DNA from: an uncultured Treponema sp.
Lineage (GTDB): Bacteria; Spirochaetota; Spirochaetia; Treponematales; Treponemataceae
Length of the DNA stretch: 7,964 nt
NCBI GenBank assembly: GCA_945833725.1
Contig: CAMAFU010000076.1
Location: forward strand, 1 to 7,964
Direction: 5' to 3'
Positions 1-6,523 of the stretch are shown piece after piece. The position numbers were made by a program, and so were the translations under genes. The notes under the pieces were generated by a model. It saw nothing but the letters and a program-made list of their open reading frames with translations. It did no database searches and had not been told where the DNA came from. The first letter of the stretch is position 1; each line of letters opens with the position of its first letter.

Positions 1-686
1 ATATCCACCTGTGCAATTTTTATATGCTCAAGAATTTCACTGTCATCAGGTTTTATTGCAAGAGCCTGCCGCAGATATTTTTCTGAATCACTTTTTAACC
101 CCAGCTTATGGTAAACCCAGCCCACAGAATCAAGACACGCTGCAGACTGAGGATTCATATCAAGAGCCCGTTTGCAATATGAAAGAGCCTTTGTAAGTTC
201 TTTATCCTGACAGGCAAGAACATACCCCAACCCATTAAGTGCCGTTGGATTTTCAGGATCAAGTTCCAGGGATTTTTTATAATATGAAATACATTTTTCT
301 GTTTCATCCTGCTCCCAGGCAACATAAGCAAGAGATGAATAAACTTTTGAAGGCTGATACCCTTTTTCAAGAAGCTTGTTAAGCTCAAAATCTGCCATGC
401 GTTTTTTTCCGATTTTTGCATAAATTACAGCCAAAAGATATCGGCATTGAAACATTCTTTCGTTTTCTTTGTCACCGGTAACAACCTGTTCAAGATACAA
501 AAGAGCATCATCATACCTTTCAAGCCTTGCATAACAAAGACCTATGTAATAAGCAAGTTCAATATTGTCTATGTCACTATTTTCTGGAAGAGAAATAAAA
601 AACGCCAGAGCATTCGTAAAATCATTGCGTTTATAAAGTTTTATTCCTTCTGCAAGTTTTGATTCTTCGTTCTTTTTTTCTACCAT
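1..686 (-). CDS. TPR-repeat protein, C-terminus cut by window edge
   Basis: The open frame runs from ATG at 686 leftwards without a stop to the window edge, giving 228 residues; the C-terminus lies outside. It is a tetratricopeptide-repeat protein, an alpha-helical scaffold for protein-protein contacts. Helix pairs with TPR spacing are visible at about residues 9-35, 44-70, 82-108, 114-145, 147-180 and 182-214. Typical pieces are ELAYYIGLCYARLERYDDAL (43-62), YYKKSLELDPENPTALNGLG (135-154) and LDSVGWVYHKLG (185-196). There is no signal peptide or membrane segment: the N-terminus MVEKKNEESK is charged, so the protein is probably cytoplasmic. A strong GGAAGG ribosome site five bases before the ATG fixes the start. 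It lies 24 bases after surE on the same strand and is probably the third gene of that operon. Its partner and precise role cannot be read from the sequence. TPR assignment is confident; function is unknown. Confidence 0.9.
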   Translation of the reverse strand, partial: MVEKKNEESKLAEGIKLYKRNDFTNALAFFISLPENSDIDNIELAYYIGLCYARLERYDDALLYLEQVVTGDKENERMFQCRYLLAVIYAKIGKKRMADFELNKLLEKGYQPSKVYSSLAYVAWEQDETEKCISYYKKSLELDPENPTALNGLGYVLACQDKELTKALSYCKRALDMNPQSAACLDSVGWVYHKLGLKSDSEKYLRQALAIKPDDSEILEHIKIAQVD

Positions 687-691
687 AAAAA

Positions 692-697
692 CCTTCC
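692..697 (-). promoter_or_regulatory. Ribosome binding site of the TPR gene
   Basis: GGAAGG on the minus strand lies five bases before the ATG at 686. It is the strongest Shine-Dalgarno match in the left operon and shows that the TPR gene starts independently rather than relying on coupling to surE. Confidence 0.75.
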
Positions 698-710
698 GTT
701 AAAGCCGATG

Positions 711-1460
711 CTAGACATTAAAATTACAGGACTCGTTTTTTATAAGGCACACAGGTTCTGCAAAAAGTCTCGTTATGGAAATACATCCGTTTTTTACGGT
801 TTCATATTCATTGTTTTCTTCACCAAATGTATTTTTTAAATCTCCCCGAAAATGAGAAACAATTTTACCGTTACTGTTTTGAACTTCAACTTTATCAGCA
901 TAATTGCGCACACATAGGGAAGAAAATTTTACACCGTTAAATTTTTTTGAATGAGGAGCATTTATGTTAAGTATAACATTTGGACGGAAAAGAGAAACAA
1001 GTTGAGAAAGATTATTTGCCAAAAAACGGGCAAAAGGGGCAAAATCGTAATTTTCTGAGGAAGGAGGATTTTTAAGGCTGACGGCAATTCCCGGAACACC
1101 ATAAAGAACAGCCTGACGGGCAGCTGCAACAGTACCAGAATAAATGCAGTCTGTTCCCATGTTAGGGCCGTGATTTATACCGGAAAAAACACAGTCAAAC
1201 TTCACTTCACCGAATAACTTTGAGCGAAGACCTGTTATAACGCAATTTACAGGGTAACCTTCGTAGGCATATACATTTTTACCCACTTCAAAAATTTCAA
1301 GTTTAGATTCCATGTCCAGATGAGAAGAAACACCGGAACGGTTTATGTGAGGAGCCAAAACATAAACATTTGCCGCGTCACGAAGATTTTCCGCAAGAAC
1401 ATTTATACCTTCAGCAGAAATTCCATCATCGTTTGTAAGAAGAATATTCAGTTTATTCAA
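711..1460 (-). CDS. surE: 5'/3'-nucleotidase SurE
   Basis: This is a survival protein SurE, a metal-dependent nucleoside monophosphate phosphatase (EC 3.1.3.5 family) of the cytoplasm, 249 residues, the usual family length. The N-terminal LLTNDDGISAEG (7-18) carries the metal-binding Asp pair D11/D12. NRSGVSS (40-46) supplies the conserved Ser (S42). SGINHGPNMGTDCIYSGTVA (93-112) holds the metal ligand Asn96 and the SGT phosphate-contact segment. The start is a TTG at 1460: no in-frame ATG lies nearby upstream, TTG places the TNDDG motif at the expected distance from the N-terminus, and a GGTGGA ribosome site lies five bases before it. The TTG lies inside the last codons of the galactokinase-like gene (8-base overlap), so translation is probably coupled. 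In many bacteria surE sits beside pcm or stress genes; here it follows a sugar-kinase relative instead. The usual G-T-P-(V/A)-D-C segment reads GYPVNC (68-73), a mild variant. Family assignment is firm; the natural substrate is not known. Confidence 0.95.
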   Translation of the reverse strand: MNKLNILLTNDDGISAEGINVLAENLRDAANVYVLAPHINRSGVSSHLDMESKLEIFEVGKNVYAYEGYPVNCVITGLRSKLFGEVKFDCVFSGINHGPNMGTDCIYSGTVAAARQAVLYGVPGIAVSLKNPPSSENYDFAPFARFLANNLSQLVSLFRPNVILNINAPHSKKFNGVKFSSLCVRNYADKVEVQNSNGKIVSHFRGDLKNTFGEENNEYETVKNGCISITRLFAEPVCLIKNESCNFNV

Positions 1461-2640
1461 GGATTTCCACCCCGCCGGCAGGACTCACTTCGTAACATGA
1501 AGTTTTGAATCCAAAGATTCTCTCAAACTCCGAAAGCTTTTTTCTGAAAGATTCTTCGTCGCTTCTGTTAAGTATAGTATAGGCAACCCGACCAAACCCC
1601 TTTCCTGTAATTCTACCGCAGGAAACAGGATTTCTGGAATCTTCAGGATTTGGATTTATTTCCTGAAGACGCCTTAAAATCCAGTCGATTTCCGTACAGG
1701 AAAGATCAAAAAGATCTCTGAGCGCCTGATGACTGTGATTTACAGCTCTGGCAAAAGGTCCGAATTCACCGGAAGCAAGGGCTTTCTGAGCCTGCAAGAC
1801 ACAACTGTGTTCTTTCATTATGCACAGAAGTCTGCGGCGCATCTGCTCGTTTACAACAGAAAGTACTTCATTGACTTCGTTGGGATTTTCTTCGTAAGTC
1901 CAGCCTCCGTACACATTTGACCGGGGATTTTTTAATTCACCTAAAAGAAGCACATTTTCCGGCTGCCTTACAGTTTCTTCGTTCCATAAATTAACTCGGG
2001 GAACTTTAGCATCTGTAAGAAGAATTACTTTATCGTTAAAGTTGAAAGGTAAAAGATCGTAAGTTCCTTTTGCATGGTCTGTAAGAATAACAGTATCTTC
2101 CTTTGCAAAAATTGCAGCAAAATTATCTGCAATATGATTGTCAATTTCGAGAAAAAGCTTATTGCCCCTCTCAATAACCTGAAGAAGTTGCACCTGTGAA
2201 CAAGGAAGATCCAGTAATTTTCTGATGGAAAAAGCCGCTGCAATTTTGATTGCCGTAGTTATGCCAAAACCTGCAGAAGGAAGAATGTCTGAAAAAATGG
2301 TTATATTTAATCCCGGAATAGAATACCCCCCGGAAGAAAAACCATAAACTATAGCTTTAACAGCATTTGCCCATTTATCTTCTTTTTTGAATTTTAAATT
2401 CATTACGCTGGATTTTTTTCTGTCGTCAAGTTGATGAAAATAACAGCGCAAAGAAGAATCATCCCTTTTGGAAACGGCAACATAAACAGGTATATTAACA
2501 GCCATGGAAAGAGTTTTATCTTTACAAAACCAACTGTGCTCGCCAATAAGATGAAATCTGCCATTAGAACGGCAAACAGCAGCAGGATTTTCCTGATACT
2601 CCCTGTAATGCGCATCCCTAACTAATTTTGCCTCTTCCAT
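1453..2640 (-). CDS. Divergent galactokinase-family GHMP kinase
   Basis: This is a 395-residue member of the galactokinase branch of the GHMP kinases (ATP-dependent small-molecule kinases), close to the usual galactokinase length. The N-terminal signature is recognisable as GRFHLIGEHSW (27-37). Arg28, Glu34 and His35 match galactokinase residues, but the following Asp that binds the sugar in known galactokinases (HTDY) is Trp37. The phosphate loop, normally GLSSS, reads GFGIT (124-128). The catalytic Asp is retained as D172 in HIADNF, matching GIMDQF. The C-terminal third is typical: SHQALRDLFDLSCTEID (residues from about 304) and motif 3 RITGKGFGRVAY. ATG at 2640 is preceded by AAGGTG six bases upstream. 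The protein is soluble, with no signal or membrane segment. It overlaps surE by 8 bases and probably heads the operon. Family is confident; galactose as the substrate is doubtful given the changed pocket. No other galactose (Leloir) genes are visible in the window. It could be a kinase for another sugar or a regulator-like relative. Confidence 0.85.
   Translation of the reverse strand: MEEAKLVRDAHYREYQENPAAVCRSNGRFHLIGEHSWFCKDKTLSMAVNIPVYVAVSKRDDSSLRCYFHQLDDRKKSSVMNLKFKKEDKWANAVKAIVYGFSSGGYSIPGLNITIFSDILPSAGFGITTAIKIAAAFSIRKLLDLPCSQVQLLQVIERGNKLFLEIDNHIADNFAAIFAKEDTVILTDHAKGTYDLLPFNFNDKVILLTDAKVPRVNLWNEETVRQPENVLLLGELKNPRSNVYGGWTYEENPNEVNEVLSVVNEQMRRRLLCIMKEHSCVLQAQKALASGEFGPFARAVNHSHQALRDLFDLSCTEIDWILRRLQEINPNPEDSRNPVSCGRITGKGFGRVAYTILNRSDEESFRKKLSEFERIFGFKTSCYEVSPAGGVEILE
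1466..1471 (-). promoter_or_regulatory. Ribosome binding site for the TTG start of surE
   Basis: GGTGGA on the minus strand, five bases before TTG at 1460, lies inside the final codons of the upstream kinase gene. It supports the non-ATG start and translational coupling. Confidence 0.5.
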
Positions 2641-2667
2641 GATTTACACCTTTTTTGACTTTGTAGC

Positions 2668-2686
2668 TGCCATGGTACATTGCCAT
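2668..2686. repeat. Direct repeat TGCCAT spaced 13 bases
   Basis: TGCCAT occurs at 2668-2673 and again at 2681-2686 in the divergent intergenic region. The second copy overlaps the lnt -35 element and both fall in the predicted leader of the minus-strand operon. It could be a regulator site or chance; the repeat itself is directly visible. Confidence 0.3.
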
Positions 2687-2708
2687 TTATTTTCTTTACT
2701 ATTAAAAT
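2680..2708 (+). promoter_or_regulatory. Sigma70-like promoter of lnt
   Basis: TTGCCA (2680-2685, five of six matches to the -35 consensus) and TAAAAT (2703-2708, five of six to the -10 consensus) are separated by exactly 17 bases. The predicted transcription start is near 2715, only about three bases before the lnt ATG at 2718. This would make the message almost leaderless, which fits the absence of any Shine-Dalgarno sequence before that ATG. Confidence 0.5.
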
Positions 2709-2735
2709 GATAATATAATGTTTTGTTTTTTACAA
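2707..2735 (-). promoter_or_regulatory. Possible promoter of the kinase-surE-TPR operon
   Basis: On the minus strand a -35-like TTGTAA (2735-2730, four of six matches to TTGACA) and a -10-like TATCAT (2712-2707, five of six to TATAAT) are separated by 17 bases. Transcription would begin near 2700, giving a leader of about 60 bases before the ATG at 2640. The -35 element lies inside the first codons of lnt, and the -10 overlaps the lnt -10 on the other strand. In A+T-rich DNA such matches arise by chance, so this is tentative. Confidence 0.35.
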
Positions 2736-4475
2736 GTTTTTTGCGTCCTTTTTTCCGCAGCACTGGTCAGTCTTGGAATTCCAAACGAATTTTTTGAAAC
2801 TGGAAATGCCTTTTTCGGTTTAATTTCCCTTGTTCCTCTTTTTATAGCAATTTCCCGCTCAAAAAGTTACAGAATGAGTTTTTTCCTCGGCTTTATACAC
2901 GCAGGCGTTACTCACTTATTTTCAAGTTACTGGCTGAAAAATTTTCATGGCTTTGCTATTTTTACGCTAGGTGCAAGTCTTATAGGAACTGCCTTTATCG
3001 AAGGTTTTGTATTTTTAATAATGCATTATGCCTATTCATCTCAAAAAAATGCTTTTCTTTCGTCATCCGAAAAATTTTCACCGTACAGCATGGCCATAAA
3101 AATTTTCTGGGGACCTGCCGTTTATGTAATTTATGAATGGTGCAAATCGAACGGATTTTTAGGATATCCCTGGGGAACAGTTTCCATGTCGGCTGTATCT
3201 TCCCGCTACATAGTACAAATTGCAGACATTACAGGTGCGTACGGCATTACTTTTCTTTTTGCCCTTGCCTCTTCCTGTATTGCCTGGGGCATAATTCTTT
3301 TAAGAAAAGAAATTTCAATCACCTATTCTAATGATATTTTCTGCTATAAAAATGCTGTTTTATTTCTGGGAGCAATATTTACAGTTAGCCTTTGCTATGG
3401 ATTTTTCAAATATCACGAACATGTTCAGCCTGTAAAAAACATAAATACGGTTATGGTTCAGCACAATCAGGATACATATTCTGCAAACGAAGACTCTTCA
3501 ATTCTGGAAGCCGAAAAACTTACCTTAGAAGGAATTGACATTCTAAGAAGCATGGAATTAAAACCTGATCTTGTTGTATGGAGCGAAGGAATATTAAACA
3601 GATATTTTCCAAAATCCCAGCATTACTACGAAAACTTCCCGTATTCATCACCTCTTATGACTTTTGTAAAAAAGCAGAATGTTCCTTTTATTATAGGAGG
3701 ATCACTTACAATCGATGCTGAAAATCACAAATACGGCAATGCAGCAGCACTTATTACAAACAAAGGTGAATATGCCGGTTCATACATAAAACTTCACCTT
3801 GTGCCTTTTGCAGAAGCCATTCCATTTGTTGAATATGAGCCAGTCCGAAAATTCATAAAAAAAATTGCAGGATTTTCTTACGGCTGGACGGCAGGTTCAA
3901 ACTACACACTCTTTGAAATTCCTATAAGCGACAAAAATGCAGCCGATACAAGAAATCCCCAAATAATTTACCCGGATTTAAAGAAAAATAAACTTCCACC
4001 TTCCACGGTAAAAGTTTCTTCACCAATATGTTTTGATGATGCTTTTCCTTCTGTATGCAGAGGTCTTTTTCTAAGCGGATGCGAACTTTTTATGAACATT
4101 ACCAACGATTCCTGGTCAAAAACCCGGTCCGCTGAATATCAACATTTTGCAACAGCCTTTTACCGGGCTATTGAATACAGAACAACTCTTGCCCGGTGTA
4201 CAAACTCCGGCTTTACCGTAGTTGTTAATCCACAGGGAAAAATAACAGGAAAACTTCCTCTTTTTGAGGAAAATGTACTGGCCATGCAGATTCCTGTTTA
4301 TAAACCTAAAATGACTGTATATGCAAAATTTGGAAACTGGCTTCCATATTCTTTGATGCTTCTTGTTTTTTTCTTTATCGTAGCAGTGGAAAAACAGATT
4401 GAAAAAGAAAAAATAACGGAAATTTCTGTTGAGTGTGCTGCAAAAAGAAAAAGAGGCCCTAAAGCAAAAAAGTAA
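2718..4475 (+). CDS. lnt: Apolipoprotein N-acyltransferase
   Basis: Lnt is an inner-membrane enzyme that moves an acyl chain from a phospholipid to the N-terminal Cys of diacylated lipoproteins, the last maturation step before Lol export. This one has 585 residues against 512 in E. coli. The N-terminal half has about seven hydrophobic segments (roughly 4-20, 31-47, 53-70, 78-104, 124-140, 168-196, 212-230), with GFLGYPWGTV (146-155) matching the conserved GFPW region. The nitrilase-like periplasmic domain follows, with the triad Glu290 (VVWSEG), Lys358 (YIKLHLVPFAE) and Cys438 (PICFDD), plus ITNDSW (461-466) and TNSG (495-498). A last membrane segment lies at about 541-557. The Glu-Lys spacing equals that of E. 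coli (68), but Lys-Cys is 80 rather than 52, so about 28 residues are inserted before the catalytic Cys. The cytoplasmic tail ends in a basic run, KRKRGPKAKK. No ribosome binding site precedes the ATG. The gene ends 25 bases from the convergent Lol operon. Function is confident. Confidence 0.95.
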   Translation: MFCFLQVFCVLFSAALVSLGIPNEFFETGNAFFGLISLVPLFIAISRSKSYRMSFFLGFIHAGVTHLFSSYWLKNFHGFAIFTLGASLIGTAFIEGFVFLIMHYAYSSQKNAFLSSSEKFSPYSMAIKIFWGPAVYVIYEWCKSNGFLGYPWGTVSMSAVSSRYIVQIADITGAYGITFLFALASSCIAWGIILLRKEISITYSNDIFCYKNAVLFLGAIFTVSLCYGFFKYHEHVQPVKNINTVMVQHNQDTYSANEDSSILEAEKLTLEGIDILRSMELKPDLVVWSEGILNRYFPKSQHYYENFPYSSPLMTFVKKQNVPFIIGGSLTIDAENHKYGNAAALITNKGEYAGSYIKLHLVPFAEAIPFVEYEPVRKFIKKIAGFSYGWTAGSNYTLFEIPISDKNAADTRNPQIIYPDLKKNKLPPSTVKVSSPICFDDAFPSVCRGLFLSGCELFMNITNDSWSKTRSAEYQHFATAFYRAIEYRTTLARCTNSGFTVVVNPQGKITGKLPLFEENVLAMQIPVYKPKMTVYAKFGNWLPYSLMLLVFFFIVAVEKQIEKEKITEISVECAAKRKRGPKAKK

Positions 4476-4500
4476 GTAGAGTTAGGTTTGTTATAAACTG

Positions 4501-5856
4501 CTATAAATTTCCCTTTCTAAGAATATCAATAGGTTTTTCTTCCCCGGCCTTTATTGCAGGAACAGTACTGGCCGCAAGAGACAGCACTAAAGTACCCAAA
4601 GCTATTATTACAAGCTGATCCAAAGGGATTGAAATATCCGCATTCTGAAGATAATAGGCAGGATCCAGCAGATGAAAAGGCAATGCTTCCATTGGATTTT
4701 TTCCAGAAAGGGCAAATATAAGTTTTTTTCCTAAAGTAAGAATGTTTTCTATTCCAGAAAGAATTTTATCAAAATTTACAGCGCACAAAAGTCCCAGGGG
4801 AATTCCTGTAAACACACCAAGCCCTCCTGTAACAAAGCCTGTTATAAGAAACGAAAGGGCAATTCCAGAATTTGAAGCACCATAACTTTTTAATACGGCA
4901 ATTTCTTTTCTTCTCTCCATAACAAGCATAATAAGGGCACTGGAAATATTAACGCTTGCAACAAGCACAATCAGCAGCATTATAAAGGTAAGCATCATCT
5001 TTGTTGAAGAAAAATTTTCGTATTGAGCAGCATTCAATTCGTTCCACTTGTATATTCTTGTAAAGGAAGGAACCAAAGTTTCCAGGGAAGATGCCGTTTT
5101 GTCCAGTTCTAAAGAAAAAGGATCCGGTGTATCAAGACAAAGCATTATCTGGCTGGAACTTAAAGGTAAAATTGAATATCCTGTATTAAGTGAAATAAAA
5201 AACCAAAGGGCATCAAGTTCCTGATAACCGGAAGAAACAATGCCTGAAATTTTAAATTTCGTAATTTTCGGAATAACCTTTCCTTTTGGAAGCCGGCGTG
5301 TTGTAATAAGGCGAATAGAATCTCCTGCATGAACACCCAGAAGTTCTGCCAGTCTGCTGCCAATTACGGCGTTTTTACCGTCTTCAAGTAAAAGTTCGTC
5401 TACAGAAGAAATCGGCCTTTCACTTTCAACAACCTCAAAAAGTCTGGAAAAAGCCGGATTTTTCTTAAAAATATCGTTTTCAACAGCACGAATTTGAGCT
5501 CCTGTTCTGTATTTTTCGCTGGCTGCAAGACCGACTCCCTGAAGCTCAGGATAAAAATCATCAACACCCTCTGAAAGAACAAGTTTTTCGCCTAAAGCCA
5601 CCAGTTCTTCTGCACTGGAAGCTTCCTTTACATCAGGATGAAGAATACAGCACAAATCTCCGCTGGAAAGACCTATCATTCTTTCTGTCATGCCTTCAAT
5701 CATTCCATTGGAAACAGCAATAACCATAACAAGAGGAATAATACTTATGGCAATACAGAGAAATCCTCCAAAAAGGCTTCTTCTGGCACTTGATTTTTTA
5801 CCGGTTTTGGGAAAAAGCATTCTACAGGCAAAAAGAAAAGACGATTTAATTTTCAT
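4501..5856 (-). CDS. LolC/LolE-type lipoprotein exporter permease (second copy)
   Basis: This is an inner-membrane permease subunit of the lipoprotein-releasing ABC transporter, 451 residues. It shows the LolC/E-MacB layout: one membrane segment near the N-terminus (about 28-50, ending VIAVSNGM), a large periplasmic domain (about 51-286), then three segments at about 287-311, 332-357 and 411-436. The cytoplasmic coupling motif MERRKEIAVLKSYGAS (313-328) follows the second segment, as in FtsX-like permeases. By order (permease, LolD, permease) it corresponds to E. coli LolE, but LolC and LolE are paralogues and the sequence alone does not settle which it is. The ATG at 5856 lies inside the end of lolD (11-base overlap), with AAGGA eleven bases upstream, so it is probably translated by coupling. 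It is the last gene of the operon and converges on lnt; no convincing terminator is seen in the 25 bases between. A MacB-like exporter of another substrate is the main alternative. Confidence 0.88.
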   Translation of the reverse strand: MKIKSSFLFACRMLFPKTGKKSSARRSLFGGFLCIAISIIPLVMVIAVSNGMIEGMTERMIGLSSGDLCCILHPDVKEASSAEELVALGEKLVLSEGVDDFYPELQGVGLAASEKYRTGAQIRAVENDIFKKNPAFSRLFEVVESERPISSVDELLLEDGKNAVIGSRLAELLGVHAGDSIRLITTRRLPKGKVIPKITKFKISGIVSSGYQELDALWFFISLNTGYSILPLSSSQIMLCLDTPDPFSLELDKTASSLETLVPSFTRIYKWNELNAAQYENFSSTKMMLTFIMLLIVLVASVNISSALIMLVMERRKEIAVLKSYGASNSGIALSFLITGFVTGGLGVFTGIPLGLLCAVNFDKILSGIENILTLGKKLIFALSGKNPMEALPFHLLDPAYYLQNADISIPLDQLVIIALGTLVLSLAASTVPAIKAGEEKPIDILRKGNL

Positions 5857-6523
5857 TAAGAATACCGTCCTTAATTGAATAAATTAAATCACCTTTTGAA
5901 GCAAGGGACATATCATGGGTAACAAGAATAAGGGTTTTTCTGTATTTTTCTGCAATGGAAAAAAGCAAGTCACCGATTAACCGGGCATTTGCCGGATCTA
6001 AGTTTCCTGTCGGTTCATCTGCAAGAATTAAACTGGGGTTATTTATAAGTGAGCGGGCAACGGCAACTCTTTGTCTTTCGCCGCCAGAAAGCTGGGATGG
6101 AAGGTGATTCATTCTGTCAGAAAGTCCTACATCATCAAGAAGTTTTTTTGCCTTATCCATTGCAGTTTTTTTTGACTCACCTTTCATATATGCAGGCATA
6201 AATACATTTTCAAGAGCAGTAAAATCCTTTAGAAGATAATGAAACTGGAAAATAAGCCCCACATATTCCCGCCGATATTTGGAAAGCCCGTCTTCGTCCA
6301 GCAATTCCACTTTATAAGGGCCTGCCTGAACACTTCCACAGGTAGGATTATCAAGTCCGCCGATTATATTAAGCAGCGTACTTTTTCCACAGCCGCTTTT
6401 ACCGACAACTACAAGGCGGCAGCCTTCTTCAACTTCAAGATTCAGATTTTTAAATACAGTAAGTTCTTCAAAATCCGTTTTATAAGTTTTTTCAAGATTT
6501 TTTATTGAAATAATGCTACTCAT
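5846..6523 (-). CDS. lolD: Lipoprotein-releasing ABC transporter ATPase LolD
   Basis: This is the cytoplasmic ATP-binding subunit that powers extraction of mature lipoproteins from the inner membrane, 225 residues, the normal LolD/MacB ATPase length. All ABC elements are intact: Walker A GKSGCGKST (41-49), Q-loop Gln93 in IFQFHYLL, signature LSGGERQRVAVA (145-156), Walker B LILADEP (165-171), D-loop GNLD (173-176) and switch His203 in VTHD. FHYLLKDFTALENVFMPA (93-110 region) is the segment typical of the LolD/MacB/FtsE subgroup. The ATG at 6523 lies within the last codons of the upstream permease gene (8-base overlap) and has AGAGG nine bases before it. The gene lies between two LolC/E-type permeases, the same order as lolCDE in E. 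coli, which favours LolD over MacB or FtsE. The 3' end overlaps the next permease by 11 bases. Confidence 0.93.
   Translation of the reverse strand: MSSIISIKNLEKTYKTDFEELTVFKNLNLEVEEGCRLVVVGKSGCGKSTLLNIIGGLDNPTCGSVQAGPYKVELLDEDGLSKYRREYVGLIFQFHYLLKDFTALENVFMPAYMKGESKKTAMDKAKKLLDDVGLSDRMNHLPSQLSGGERQRVAVARSLINNPSLILADEPTGNLDPANARLIGDLLFSIAEKYRKTLILVTHDMSLASKGDLIYSIKDGILNEN

Noticed and set aside
11..662. Short open frames on both strands across the left 660 bases
   Set aside because: They lie over the TPR frame, have no ribosome sites and show no family resemblance; the minus-strand TPR frame explains the whole stretch.
2326..2331. G6 tract in the galactokinase-like gene
   Set aside because: It encodes a simple Gly-Gly in an intact frame and is too short to suggest contingency switching.
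2714..2719. Perfect TATAAT on the plus strand overlapping the lnt ATG
   Set aside because: Used as a -10 box it would start transcription inside lnt, and no -35 match lies 16-18 bases upstream; the TTGCCA/TAAAAT pair fits better.
4476..4500. Possible terminator between lnt and the Lol operon
   Set aside because: Only a four-base stem (GTTT/AAAC) can be drawn, with no G+C-rich arm or T-run; too weak to call.
6239..6508. 89-residue plus-strand open frame opposite lolD
   Set aside because: It is fully inside the well-conserved lolD sequence and has no ribosome site or recognisable domain; it is the shadow of the real gene.
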